Assembly: GCA_039000685.1 (NCBI GenBank)
Contig: JAWBNW010000004.1
Coordinates: forward strand, 1-31,460
Source of the DNA: JAVZGQ01 sp039000685
GTDB lineage: Archaea > Aenigmatarchaeota > Aenigmatarchaeia > CG10238-14 > SCSR01
Direction: 5' to 3'
Length of the DNA: 31,460 nucleotides
Made by a program: the position numbers and the translations under genes. This document shows, in pieces, positions 7,233-13,046 of the stretch. The first letter of the stretch is position 1, and each line of letters starts with the position of its first letter. The notes below the pieces were generated by a model that ran no database searches, was not told where the DNA came from, and saw only the letters and a program-made list of their open reading frames with translations.

Positions 7233-7565
7233 ATGTCAGACTCAAATGAACCAATCCAATATTTGAATAAAATAAATAGTTTTTATAAAGAACTTTATCC
7301 TCCCATTCTCGAATGGGTTTTAAAAATCGTTGATACTATTACCGACCGAGAAAAAATAGTTATTCAATCTCCATATGGAGACAAAAATATAGAGTTTTTA
7401 CTTCTTCCAAAAGAGCAGATTGTAGTTGATATAAACAAAAGTTCCGGAAAGCCTTTATCTGAATTTATAGAAATATGTATGCAAATTAATCCGGTTGGAT
7501 TGGTTTTGGAGCTGGATAGAGTAGGTAGAAAATACGAGGTGTCGCCCCCCAACCTTAGAAAATAG
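7233..7565 (+). CDS. hypothetical protein, 110 aa
   Basis: A family was not recognised. The frame (from ATG 7233; a TTG at 7224 is in frame) reads as a small soluble mixed alpha/beta protein: an N-terminal helix rich in aromatic residues (YLNKINSFYKELYPPILEWVL), then alternating strands such as KIVIQSPYG, IEFLLLPKEQIVVDI and VGLVLELDRVGRKYEV. It has no membrane segment, zinc motif or catalytic signature. It is the first gene of the accessory stretch downstream of metK, 45 nt after its stop, and is followed by the 777-bp gene-free region. Real coding is supported by length and residue composition only. Confidence 0.55.
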   Translation: MSDSNEPIQYLNKINSFYKELYPPILEWVLKIVDTITDREKIVIQSPYGDKNIEFLLLPKEQIVVDINKSSGKPLSEFIEICMQINPVGLVLELDRVGRKYEVSPPNLRK

Positions 7566-7576
7566 TTTCGGGGTTA

Positions 7577-7594
7577 GTTGATTTTTCAATCAAC
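7577..7594. terminator. small hairpin after the 7233 gene
   Basis: Perfect 7-bp stem GTTGATT/AATCAAC with loop TTTC, 11 nt after the stop codon at 7565. It lacks a strong T-run on the 3' side, so a terminator role is tentative. Confidence 0.3.
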
Positions 7595-7798
7595 ACTTTA
7601 AGTAAAAAATCGGTTCATATAATGATTCTTATACGCAAAAAAAGGCTTTTTAAAAGGTTAAGTGCGCCACCTCTTTCTCTAGACTGAGCAAATTTTAGAT
7701 TTTCGGAAGAAGTTATGTTTTTATCTTGTTGTGGAATCTCAACTCCCTATAACAAACCTAAGTTTTGAACATGTTTTACTCTAAATCGAGCTAATAAG

Positions 7799-7827
7799 TT
7801 TAAATACTAAAGCTGTTTACAACATAT
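7799..7827 (+). promoter_or_regulatory. orphan promoter with half-operator
   Basis: TTTAAATA (7799-7806) has the form of a strong archaeal TATA box. Its expected start point near 7828 falls right after TTTACAACATAT (7816-7827). Those 12 bases are identical to 12 bases inside the 24-bp palindrome at the start of the regulator gene at 11436. No ORF follows, apart from a four-codon ATG...TGA frame. It may drive a non-coding RNA under control of that regulator. Confidence 0.45.
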
Positions 7828-7994
7828 CAAAAAACCAAAAAATGAAAAATTTATGACGGATTTTTGTTTAAAATCAAAATTTAGGTCTCATTTTATTTAA
7901 CACAAATTTTAATTAATTAAATGCTAATTAATCGAGAATTAACTAGTAGTTTTTAAAAATGCGCCAAAAATCTAAAAATAATTGAGCAATTGTT

Positions 7995-8320
7995 AAAAGT
8001 GAGAGTTATAAAAACAAAATATATTTTACAAAAAATATTTTATTAAGTATATTTAAAGGAAAATAGATATTTAATATCATATGTTTCATATTTTATGGTT
8101 TGCAAAACATTTAAAAAAATATATATAAAATAGAAAAAACATATAGCATGTTTTATTAAAAGAAAAAGTGAGAGTTAGGTTAAAAAAACTATTTATTACA
8201 AAACATATTTTTTTATATATTCTTTAAAAAACAATGTAAAAATTTATAAAAAAGTGAGAGTTGAGACTTAAACACGCAATTTGTTGAAAAGTGAGAATTA
8301 TAAAAGAGTAAGAGTTAAAT
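7995..8320 (+). repeat. five direct repeats, consensus AAAAGTGAGAGTTA
   Basis: Copies begin at 7995, 8164, 8250, 8287 and 8302. The first three carry AAAAGTGAGAGTT exactly, the fourth reads GTGAGAATTA and the fifth GTAAGAGTTA. All are on the plus strand. Gaps between starts are 169, 86, 37 and 15 nt, roughly halving towards the gene at 8343. Copies 1 and 4 continue into TTATAAAA and copy 5 into TTAAATATT, so several copies abut TATA-like sequence. They could be regulator sites or origin iterons. Confidence 0.75.
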
Positions 8321-8325
8321 ATTAG
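8312..8325 (+). promoter_or_regulatory. TATA region of the 8343 gene
   Basis: TTAAATATTAG runs into the fifth repeat copy and lies about 20-28 nt before the ATG at 8343. This would give a leaderless transcript and means that a protein bound at the repeat would compete with TBP. Confidence 0.45.
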
Positions 8326-8342
8326 AAAAACAATATAGAAAT

Positions 8343-8987
8343 ATGGGAATTTTAGATCGCTTATTAGGTATTTTTAGAAAAAAAGCACCGATTCAAGCGA
8401 TTCAATCGCTTGAATCAATCAATCAATCACTCAATCAATCAGAAGAAAGTTCGTCTATCGAGCTACAAAGAGAATCTTTACAACTTGGTCTGGCCGCAGG
8501 ATATGCCGGAAGATCGCTTAGGGAAATAGAATCTTCATTAGTTCGTATAGAATCACAAATGGTCTCTAAAGAATGGTTAGTTGCTAACTTTAGTGATCAA
8601 AAAAGGGTCTTGGAAATTTTAGAATCAATAAGAGATATATTGAAGGTACATGATGAACTCACTATGAAGCATTTTGAAATGATTGAAACATCTCTTTTAT
8701 CCCTTCAAGGTATTGCAAGGAAAGCACCAGAGCCTATACGAACTCAAATGCTGACTCAAATAAATTTAATTGAATCCCAGTTACCTCTGACACCTAGGAT
8801 GAGACAACTAGAAGAAATTGTTAAAGAAGCCGGGGAGATAAGCTACACAGATCTTGCTAATCGACTCGGCATAACCGAATCTGCTCTCAGGGGCTTTTTA
8901 ACCCAATGCATAAGAAGGGGGGTAAAAGTTCAAAGGCTAGAAAAAGGCGGAAAGGGTTGGGTCAAGTTCATCCCTATTTCTGCTTGA
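8343..8987 (+). CDS. coiled-coil protein with C-terminal winged helix
   Basis: 214 aa, no family name assigned. Three parts are visible: a short amphipathic N-terminal helix GILDRLLGIFRKK that could touch the membrane; a low-complexity Gln/Ser/Asn stretch at 17-40 followed by long helices (about 40-145) with coiled-coil-like heptads (SLREIESSLVRIESQM, RVLEILESIRDIL); and a winged helix at about 150-212 (RQLEEIVKEAGEISYTDLAN, recognition helix TESALRGFLTQCIRRG, wing QRLEKGGKGWVKF). It lies directly behind the repeat region and could bind it. Its 5' end contains a 27-bp palindrome and an AATC tract. Confidence 0.7.
   Translation: MGILDRLLGIFRKKAPIQAIQSLESINQSLNQSEESSSIELQRESLQLGLAAGYAGRSLREIESSLVRIESQMVSKEWLVANFSDQKRVLEILESIRDILKVHDELTMKHFEMIETSLLSLQGIARKAPEPIRTQMLTQINLIESQLPLTPRMRQLEEIVKEAGEISYTDLANRLGITESALRGFLTQCIRRGVKVQRLEKGGKGWVKFIPISA
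8390..8416. repeat. 27-bp perfect hyphenated palindrome inside the 8343 coding region
   Basis: Arms GATTCAAGCGATT and AATCGCTTGAATC are exact reverse complements with a single C between them. It covers codons 16-25 of the gene. It is followed by AATC repeats at 8412-8440. Read as a recombinase site it would have 11-bp arms and a 5-bp centre (TTCAA). Confidence 0.9.
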
Positions 8988-8999
8988 ATCAATCACTCA
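8982..8999 (+). repeat. second copy of GCTTGAATCAATCA at the gene end
   Basis: GCTTGAATCAATCACTCA here covers the stop codon of the 8343 gene. The same 14 bases GCTTGAATCAATCA begin at 8408, where ATCACTCA also follows after extra AATC units. The two copies bracket the gene body as direct repeats 574 nt apart. Confidence 0.6.
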
Positions 9000-9014
9000 T
9001 TTGATTTAATCAAA
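9000..9014. terminator. possible bidirectional terminator between convergent genes
   Basis: TTTGATT and AATCAAA form perfect 7-bp arms around one T, between the stop of the 8343 gene and the stop of the 9018 gene. It is all weak pairs apart from one G-C per arm, so the assignment is tentative. Confidence 0.3.
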
Positions 9015-9017
9015 AAT

Positions 9018-9248
9018 TTACTTCTTTTTTACTTCTTTTCCATTCCCATTCCAAGGATTATGGCAAATGGGGCAGAAGTTTATTTGTTCGTCTATACCCA
9101 ACCTTATAAGAGAATGACAATTTTCACAAGGCACATTTACTTTATACGAATATTGATTTACTATCTTACCCAAATCGACACCGGTATTATAATATATAGT
9201 TTTCAAACTATTTAAAGGCAACACATCTCTAAAATTATGAATTTTCAC
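9018..9248 (-). CDS. small zinc-ribbon protein (GTG start)
   Basis: 76 aa with a C-terminal zinc ribbon: CENCHSLIR around residues 41-49 and CPICHNPW around 60-67, i.e. two CxxC knuckles 16 residues apart. The N-terminal 35 residues have no recognised fold, and the tail is basic (KEVKKK). The GTG start lies 5 nt after the stop of the winged-helix gene upstream, so the two are one transcript and probably work together. A role in nucleic-acid binding is inferred from the ribbon and the neighbour; there is no direct family match. Confidence 0.65.
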   Translation of the reverse strand: MKIHNFRDVLPLNSLKTIYYNTGVDLGKIVNQYSYKVNVPCENCHSLIRLGIDEQINFCPICHNPWNGNGKEVKKK

Positions 9249-9253
9249 AAAAA

Positions 9254-9529
9254 CTATTTTTTAACACTTTCCAGCTTTTCTTTTACAGTCAAATATCGAA
9301 AAATACCGTTTACATCTGTCCCGGGTTTAAGCCTTACCATCTTAACATTGAAAGGTTCCATGGTCTGGACATCAAGAAACATTTGGAGATGTCCTTCAAT
9401 AAGTCGAGAGACGGTTTTGTGATGCAATTCCGTCCTTCTGCTGATTTCTCTATACCAGAGCCAGCCTTCTTCTGCCTGTTTTAAGCAATTTACGATTTTA
9501 ATTATGTTTTTAGCCAGATCTTTTCTCAT
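9254..9529 (-). CDS. winged-helix DNA-binding protein
   Basis: 91 aa from the ATG at 9529, chosen because AAGGAG (9536-9541) sits 6 nt before it; the longer TTG frame at 9544 would place that ribosome site inside the gene. The helix-turn-helix spans about 22-55: WYREISRRTELHHKTVSRLIEGHL. Recognition helix residues are HHKTVSRLI. A wing follows with FNVKMVRLKPGTDVNGIFRYL. It is the first gene of a two-gene unit with the zinc-ribbon protein. Its upstream region holds AAGTGAGA and AGTGCGCCAAA elements that also occur in the 7566-8342 region, so regulation may be shared. Confidence 0.7.
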   Translation of the reverse strand: MRKDLAKNIIKIVNCLKQAEEGWLWYREISRRTELHHKTVSRLIEGHLQMFLDVQTMEPFNVKMVRLKPGTDVNGIFRYLTVKEKLESVKK

Positions 9530-9559
9530 TATAATCTCCTTCAAGACGATATAGGAACA

Positions 9560-9598
9560 TTTGGCGCACTTTCATATATTAGTTTGTTTTTCTCACTT
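9560..9598 (-). promoter_or_regulatory. promoter of the 9529 unit with shared motifs
   Basis: On the minus strand AAGTGAGA (9591-9598), TATA-like AATATATGAA (9571-9580) and AGTGCGCCAAA (9560-9570) follow in order, and a transcription start near 9550 would leave a leader containing the AAGGAG site. The first and last motifs flank the TATA box as operators would. Confidence 0.5.
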
Positions 9599-9615
9599 AA
9601 ATGAATTTATAGAGT

Positions 9616-9891
9616 TCAGTATCTTATTTCAAAAATTTCACTTTCTCCTCTAAAATCTTCCCATTTCACCTCGACATTGCTTACATAAGCATTTGGGGGA
9701 CCCCTCTTACAAAATTCTATCATACTTTCTACGCTACTTTTCTCACCCTCAAAAACAGCTTCCACTCTACCATCAACCAGATTTCTTATCCAGCCCGTAA
9801 CCTTGTTCTCTTTGGCCTTGAGTTTAGTATAATATCTAAAGTTTACCCCTTGAACAATCCCACTAATAATAACATGGGCTCTTGCTTTCAT
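9616..9891 (-). CDS. acyP: acylphosphatase
   Basis: Hydrolyses acyl phosphates such as carbamoyl or acetyl phosphate. At 91 aa it has the standard length. The active-site residues are present: R19 in SGIVQGVNFRYY and N37 in WIRNLVDGRVEAVFEG. The ATG overlaps the stop of the upstream 60-aa gene (ATGA), which implies translational coupling. The cluster continues with Met aminopeptidase further upstream. Some archaeal acylphosphatase domains belong to HypF, but nothing else of HypF is present here. Confidence 0.95.
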   Translation of the reverse strand: MKARAHVIISGIVQGVNFRYYTKLKAKENKVTGWIRNLVDGRVEAVFEGEKSSVESMIEFCKRGPPNAYVSNVEVKWEDFRGESEIFEIRY

Positions 9892-10070
9892 TTTTTTCTT
9901 CTTACCATTGGGAGGGATGTTTTTGGATTCTCAAAAACTTCAAACCCCTCAGGCAAATCTATTGCTCCAGAGGAGTCTTTGGAAAAGAAGAACAGTTTGG
10001 CTCCTCCCCTACCTTCTCTAGAATGAAGATAATAGACCTGACCTTTGCTGTTTGTAAAGCTAAATACCAT
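9888..10070 (-). CDS. small conserved-looking protein, 60 aa
   Basis: A 60-residue basic protein that begins MVFSFTNSKGQVYYLHSREG and ends ENPKTSLPMVRRKK. The pattern of beta strands separated by turns (KGQVYYLHS, AKLFFFSK, GAIDLPEGFEVFENP) suggests a compact all-beta fold, and sequences of this type recur beside archaeal housekeeping genes. No catalytic motif or zinc site is present. It shares the ATGA overlap with acyP and lies 31 nt from the Met aminopeptidase stop, so it belongs to the same transcript. Function unknown. Confidence 0.65.
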   Translation of the reverse strand: MVFSFTNSKGQVYYLHSREGRGGAKLFFFSKDSSGAIDLPEGFEVFENPKTSLPMVRRKK

Positions 10071-10101
10071 ATGATCACCTCAAAATATATTGACCTAATA
10101 A

Positions 10102-10965
10102 TTACTTAACTATTATAGTTTCTTCAGTTTGGGCGACAGGAGCCCCACTTTCCTCTTTCAAAACAGGGTAAGATCTTATAGCACCAGCCTCGGCCAATTG
10201 TTTCAAAGCCAATTCAAGCTTAGCCCCAGTTACTATATCCCTCAACCATCTTTTGGCAAAAGGCATACCCATGAACACATTTTTTGCCCTTTCTAAAATT
10301 TTTCTAGCCCCCCAAAGTCTTACAGGCCTATCTTTCTCATATTTGTATATTAATATTTGGCCAGTTTCTTTGACAAAGCCTGTGCCACTTGTGGTAAAAA
10401 CCTCAATTGCTATTACCTGACCTTCTTTAAGTTCATATTGAATATTGTTTTTACTGTTTGGTATTGTTGGTTCTGCGTGTTGTGTAAACCTTTCGAGACC
10501 ATGTCCTGAAAGATTGTAGATTGGATTTAATTTGAATTCACTCACAGTATTTTCTATTATTTCAGAAATTTCAAAAACCTTTACTCCAGGTTTTATTACT
10601 TTTAAAGCATTTTCTACAGCCTTTTTAGAAGCTTCTATTAAATCATTTTTTTCTTTGCCTATTATTACAGAAAAAGCCCTGTCCCAAATATAGCCATCTG
10701 AATGAATACCAAAATCAATTTTGACTAAATCTCCTTCTTTTAGCATAGTGGGATCATCTGAATCAGGAGTATAGTGGGCAGCATTCTCATTTATTGAAAT
10801 GTTGACGGGAAAAGCAATTCCACCACCCAATTTTTTTATTTCTTCTTCAATGTTTTCTGCAATTTCAATGATTTTCACCCCCTCTTTTACCAGATTTTTA
10901 GAGAATTCCAAAATCTTATCAGAAATTTTTCTTGAATTTTCATATTTTTTTAGAATATCATCCAT
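10102..10965 (-). CDS. map: methionine aminopeptidase, type II
   Basis: Removes the initiator methionine from nascent proteins, using two divalent metals. 287 aa, with all five ligands visible: D84 (KIDFG), D95 (WDRAFS), H155 (GHGLERF), E188 (IEVF) and E281 near the C-terminus (AQTEETIIV). H64 in ENAAHYTP is the substrate-contact His. The roughly 60-residue insert between the H155 region and the end (ILIYKYEKDRPVRLWGARKI and following) makes it type II. It is probably the first gene of the map - 60-aa - acyP unit. Confidence 0.95.
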   Translation of the reverse strand: MDDILKKYENSRKISDKILEFSKNLVKEGVKIIEIAENIEEEIKKLGGGIAFPVNISINENAAHYTPDSDDPTMLKEGDLVKIDFGIHSDGYIWDRAFSVIIGKEKNDLIEASKKAVENALKVIKPGVKVFEISEIIENTVSEFKLNPIYNLSGHGLERFTQHAEPTIPNSKNNIQYELKEGQVIAIEVFTTSGTGFVKETGQILIYKYEKDRPVRLWGARKILERAKNVFMGMPFAKRWLRDIVTGAKLELALKQLAEAGAIRSYPVLKEESGAPVAQTEETIIVK

Positions 10966-11040
10966 ACTTTCTTATCTTCTTTTTGAAGGATAAATTATTT
11001 TGAATAAAAAGCCGGATTTTTAATTGAACCTAAAAGAATT

Positions 11041-11322
11041 TTAAGATTTTTGACTGTTGACTTTGAGAAAAGATTTAATTTCTCTTTTTAATACAGCCGG
11101 CAACAAGCGAGCAATTTCTACCGCAAAGCATTTTTTCCTAATTCTCACGCTATTTCTTTCAAACTTAAATGATATCAAACCTTTTTTGTGAAGATTAGAT
11201 AGAGCATTCCTAACATTTCCGCCAGACATTTGAAGGCGTTTAGAGATCTCATAAGTGTTCAGCCCCGGATTGCTACAGATTAGCTGATAAACTTTATCTT
11301 CAGCTTTCCCATGTCTTCGCAT
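11041..11322 (-). CDS. winged-helix regulator
   Basis: 93 aa from the ATG at 11322, chosen because CGGAGAGG at 11328-11335 is a strong ribosome site 5 nt upstream; an in-frame start at 11340 lacks one. Residues about 8-60 form a winged helix: EDKVYQLICSNPGLNTYEISKR, recognition helix SGGNVRNALSNLHKKGLI, then a strand-rich wing FKFERNSVRIRKK. The C-terminal helix (FAVEIARLLPAVLKREIKSFL) may mediate dimers. It lies 75 nt upstream of map on the same strand and is divergent from the regulator at 11436. Target unknown. Confidence 0.7.
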   Translation of the reverse strand: MRRHGKAEDKVYQLICSNPGLNTYEISKRLQMSGGNVRNALSNLHKKGLISFKFERNSVRIRKKCFAVEIARLLPAVLKREIKSFLKVNSQKS

Positions 11323-11402
11323 CTTTACCTCTCCGTACAATTAAAAAATTTAACTTAGTATATAAAAAGCTTTCTCATCTTAAAATCATGTTAAAAGCGA
11401 AA

Positions 11403-11436
11403 AGATTTATACTATTTACAACATATGTTGTAAATA
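11403..11436 (+). promoter_or_regulatory. promoter and 24-bp palindromic operator of the 11436 regulator
   Basis: GATTTATACTA (11405-11415) is a TATA box about 27 nt before the ATG at 11436. From 11413 to 11436 runs a perfect 24-bp palindrome whose left arm is TATTTACAACAT. It fills the space from the TATA box to the first base of the start codon, so bound protein would block transcription initiation. This is a classic autoregulatory arrangement, inferred from position. Confidence 0.75.
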
Positions 11437-11699
11437 TGGCCAAAGTAATCACAGAGTTAGAAAAAACAATTTTGCTCTCAGCATTGATTTTGGCTAGAGG
11501 AAACACTAAGAAACTTTTCAAAGAGGATGATATAGTTCTAAAATTTCCCATGAGACAAAGAAAAACTGTAAGAAGGTTTGTGAAGAAATTGGTTAAAGAA
11601 GGATATTTGGTTGAATCTTCTGGCAAAAACTATAAACTTTCAGAAGAAGGTCTAAAAATTGCCTCTAAATTATTACACGAAGGCGGAACATTTGTTTGA
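11436..11699 (+). CDS. winged-helix regulator, probably autoregulated
   Basis: 87 aa from the ATG at 11436. The frame is open for 16 codons further upstream, but the TATA spacing and the palindrome place the start here (MAKVITELEKTILLSALILA). A winged helix spans the protein: helix-turn-helix with KLFKEDDIVLKFP, recognition helix RQRKTVRRFVKKLVKEGYL, and wing VESSGKNYKLSEEGLKIA. The radical SAM gene begins 9 nt after its stop, so the regulator heads the radical SAM - DUF59 - ferredoxin run and probably controls it. Another copy of half its likely operator is at 7816. Confidence 0.75.
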   Translation: MAKVITELEKTILLSALILARGNTKKLFKEDDIVLKFPMRQRKTVRRFVKKLVKEGYLVESSGKNYKLSEEGLKIASKLLHEGGTFV

Positions 11700-11708
11700 T
11701 GGATTAAA

Positions 11709-12734
11709 ATGAAAGAAAAATTTAAAAAAGCACTGTTTTGGCACAAAGAAGAAACTGGGATAAGATGTGAACTTTGTGCTAGAAGATGTTTTATTACAGA
11801 AGGAAAAAAAGGATTTTGCATGACAAGAAAAAACATTAGAAATGAACTTTTTGTTCTGAATTACGGGAAAGTTGTAGCTGTTAATATTGATCCTTTGGAA
11901 AAAAAGCCACTTTACCATTTTCATCCAGGTTCTTTTGCCTTGTCTTATGCATGTGCTGGCTGTAATTGGGCATGTGAATATTGTTGCAATTTTGATATTA
12001 GTCATGTCGAATCACCAGAGAACATGGGAGAAAAGTTTGAACCAGAACAGATAGTTGAGATTGCCGAAAGAGAAAATATAAAAATAATTAGCCACACTTA
12101 TACCGAACCAACTGTTTTCTTTGAATTCGCATATGAAGTTGCTAAACTTGCTCACAAAAAAGGAATGAAAAATACTTTTGTCACAAATGGTTATATAAAC
12201 GAAGAGCCTTTGAGAAAGATTTCAAAATTTTTAGATGCCGCCACAGTTGATTTAAAAGCTTCTGGAGACGAAAATTTCTTAAAAAAATATGCTTTAGTAC
12301 CGTCTATAAAACCAGTTCTTGACACTTTAAAACTTATGAAGAAATTGAAGATTCATATAGAAATAACAAATCTTATAGTCCCAAAAATTGGTGACAAGAA
12401 AGAGAAATTCATAGAACTTGTGAATTGGATTTTAAATAATTTGGGTCAAGAAATTCCAATTCACATAATAAGATTTTTCCCAAGTTACAAGATGATGAAT
12501 TTAGAGCCCACACCAATCTCAACACTTGAGAATTTTGCTAAAGAAGCAAAAAAAACCGGGTTGAAATACATTTATATTGGCAATGTGCCTGGTCATGAAT
12601 GGGAAAACACATACTGCCAGAACTGTGGAAATTTGCTCATTGAAAGGATCGGATTTGAAATAAAATCAAGCTTAAAAAAGAACAAATGTCCCAGATGTGG
12701 CAAAAAGCTTGAAGGATTTATATTAGGAGGTTAA
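11709..12734 (+). CDS. AmmeMemoRadiSam-type radical SAM enzyme
   Basis: Radical SAM protein related to pyruvate formate-lyase activating enzymes, of the group that co-occurs with AMMECR1 and MEMO1 proteins. 341 aa. The cluster motif CxxxCxxC is C85, C89, C92 (GCNWACEYC). An N-terminal Cys-rich part (C20, C23, C27, C37: CELCARRCF then GFC) precedes it, and a C-terminal zinc ribbon has C303, C306, C327 and C330. SHTYTEPTVFFEFAYE and TNGYINEEPL are typical of the family. Its MEMO1 partner is 7 kb away on the other strand; no AMMECR1 gene is in the window. Substrate unknown. The downstream DUF59 and ferredoxin genes could serve its Fe-S cluster. Confidence 0.88.
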   Translation: MKEKFKKALFWHKEETGIRCELCARRCFITEGKKGFCMTRKNIRNELFVLNYGKVVAVNIDPLEKKPLYHFHPGSFALSYACAGCNWACEYCCNFDISHVESPENMGEKFEPEQIVEIAERENIKIISHTYTEPTVFFEFAYEVAKLAHKKGMKNTFVTNGYINEEPLRKISKFLDAATVDLKASGDENFLKKYALVPSIKPVLDTLKLMKKLKIHIEITNLIVPKIGDKKEKFIELVNWILNNLGQEIPIHIIRFFPSYKMMNLEPTPISTLENFAKEAKKTGLKYIYIGNVPGHEWENTYCQNCGNLLIERIGFEIKSSLKKNKCPRCGKKLEGFILGG

Positions 12735-12751
12735 AATTATTAGGTGATAAG

Positions 12752-13045
12752 ATGGTTACAAAAAACCAAGTTTTGGCAACATTGAAAAAATGCTTTGATC
12801 CAGAAATACCTGTTAACATCGTAGATCTTGGCTTGATTCATGAAATTAAAATCAATGGGGGCGAAGTTAAAATTAAAATGATGTTGACTTCTCCCAATTG
12901 TCCTATGCAGTCTTTTATTTTGGGAGACATCGAGAGCAAGATCTCAAAGATAAAAGGTGTGAAAAAAGTATATGTGGAACTAGTTCCAAAACTATGGTCT
13001 CCTGATAGAATGTCAAAAAAAATTAAAAAGAAAATGGGGTGGTGA
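12752..13045 (+). CDS. MIP18/DUF59 family Fe-S assembly protein
   Basis: Small protein of the MIP18 (PaaD/SufT-like) family, linked to iron-sulfur cluster assembly or delivery. 97 aa: CFDPEIPVNIVDLGLIHEI (14-32) is the family signature, followed by a strand pair KIKMMLTSPNCPMQ with the conserved Cys in SPNCP, and a hydrophobic helix. The start ATG follows AGGTGATAAG. It lies 17 nt after the radical SAM gene and 1 nt before ferredoxin, so all three are one operon and a cluster-maturation role for the radical SAM enzyme is a reasonable inference. Confidence 0.9.
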   Translation: MVTKNQVLATLKKCFDPEIPVNIVDLGLIHEIKINGGEVKIKMMLTSPNCPMQSFILGDIESKISKIKGVKKVYVELVPKLWSPDRMSKKIKKKMGW

Positions 13046-13046
13046 T

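Larger units (their letters stand above)
7566..8342. other. 777-bp AT-rich gene-free region with direct repeats
   Basis: The only stretch over 300 bases here with no credible ORF on either strand. Contents, left to right: a hairpin at 7577-7594 (GTTGATT, loop TTTC, AATCAAC); AGTGCGCCA at 7661-7669; a clean TATA box TTTAAATA at 7799-7806 followed by TTTACAACATAT at 7816-7827, which is half of the palindrome at 11413; a TTAATTAATTAA-rich block around 7907-7945; TGCGCCAAA at 7960-7968; then five same-strand repeats of AAAAGTGAGAGTTA between 7995 and 8320. No tRNA, rRNA or convincing guide-RNA boxes were found. Candidates are a replication origin, a regulatory region for the 8343 gene, or an unannotated RNA. 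Confidence 0.7.

Noticed and set aside
7540..7575. CCCC/GGGG hairpin as a strong terminator
   Set aside because: The stem is 4-5 bp around an 18-nt loop and half of it is within the coding end of the 7233 gene; too weak to claim.
7995..8320. CRISPR array
   Set aside because: Repeats are only about 13 nt, spacing is irregular (169 to 15 nt), and no cas genes are present.
8408..8440. AATC tract as origin iterons
   Set aside because: The unit is only 4 nt, lies within a coding frame as Gln/Ser/Asn codons, and looks like replication slippage.
11673..12005. Minus-strand open frame of 110 codons
   Set aside because: Shadow of the radical SAM gene; its sequence is Cys/Phe/Ser-rich as expected for an antisense frame.
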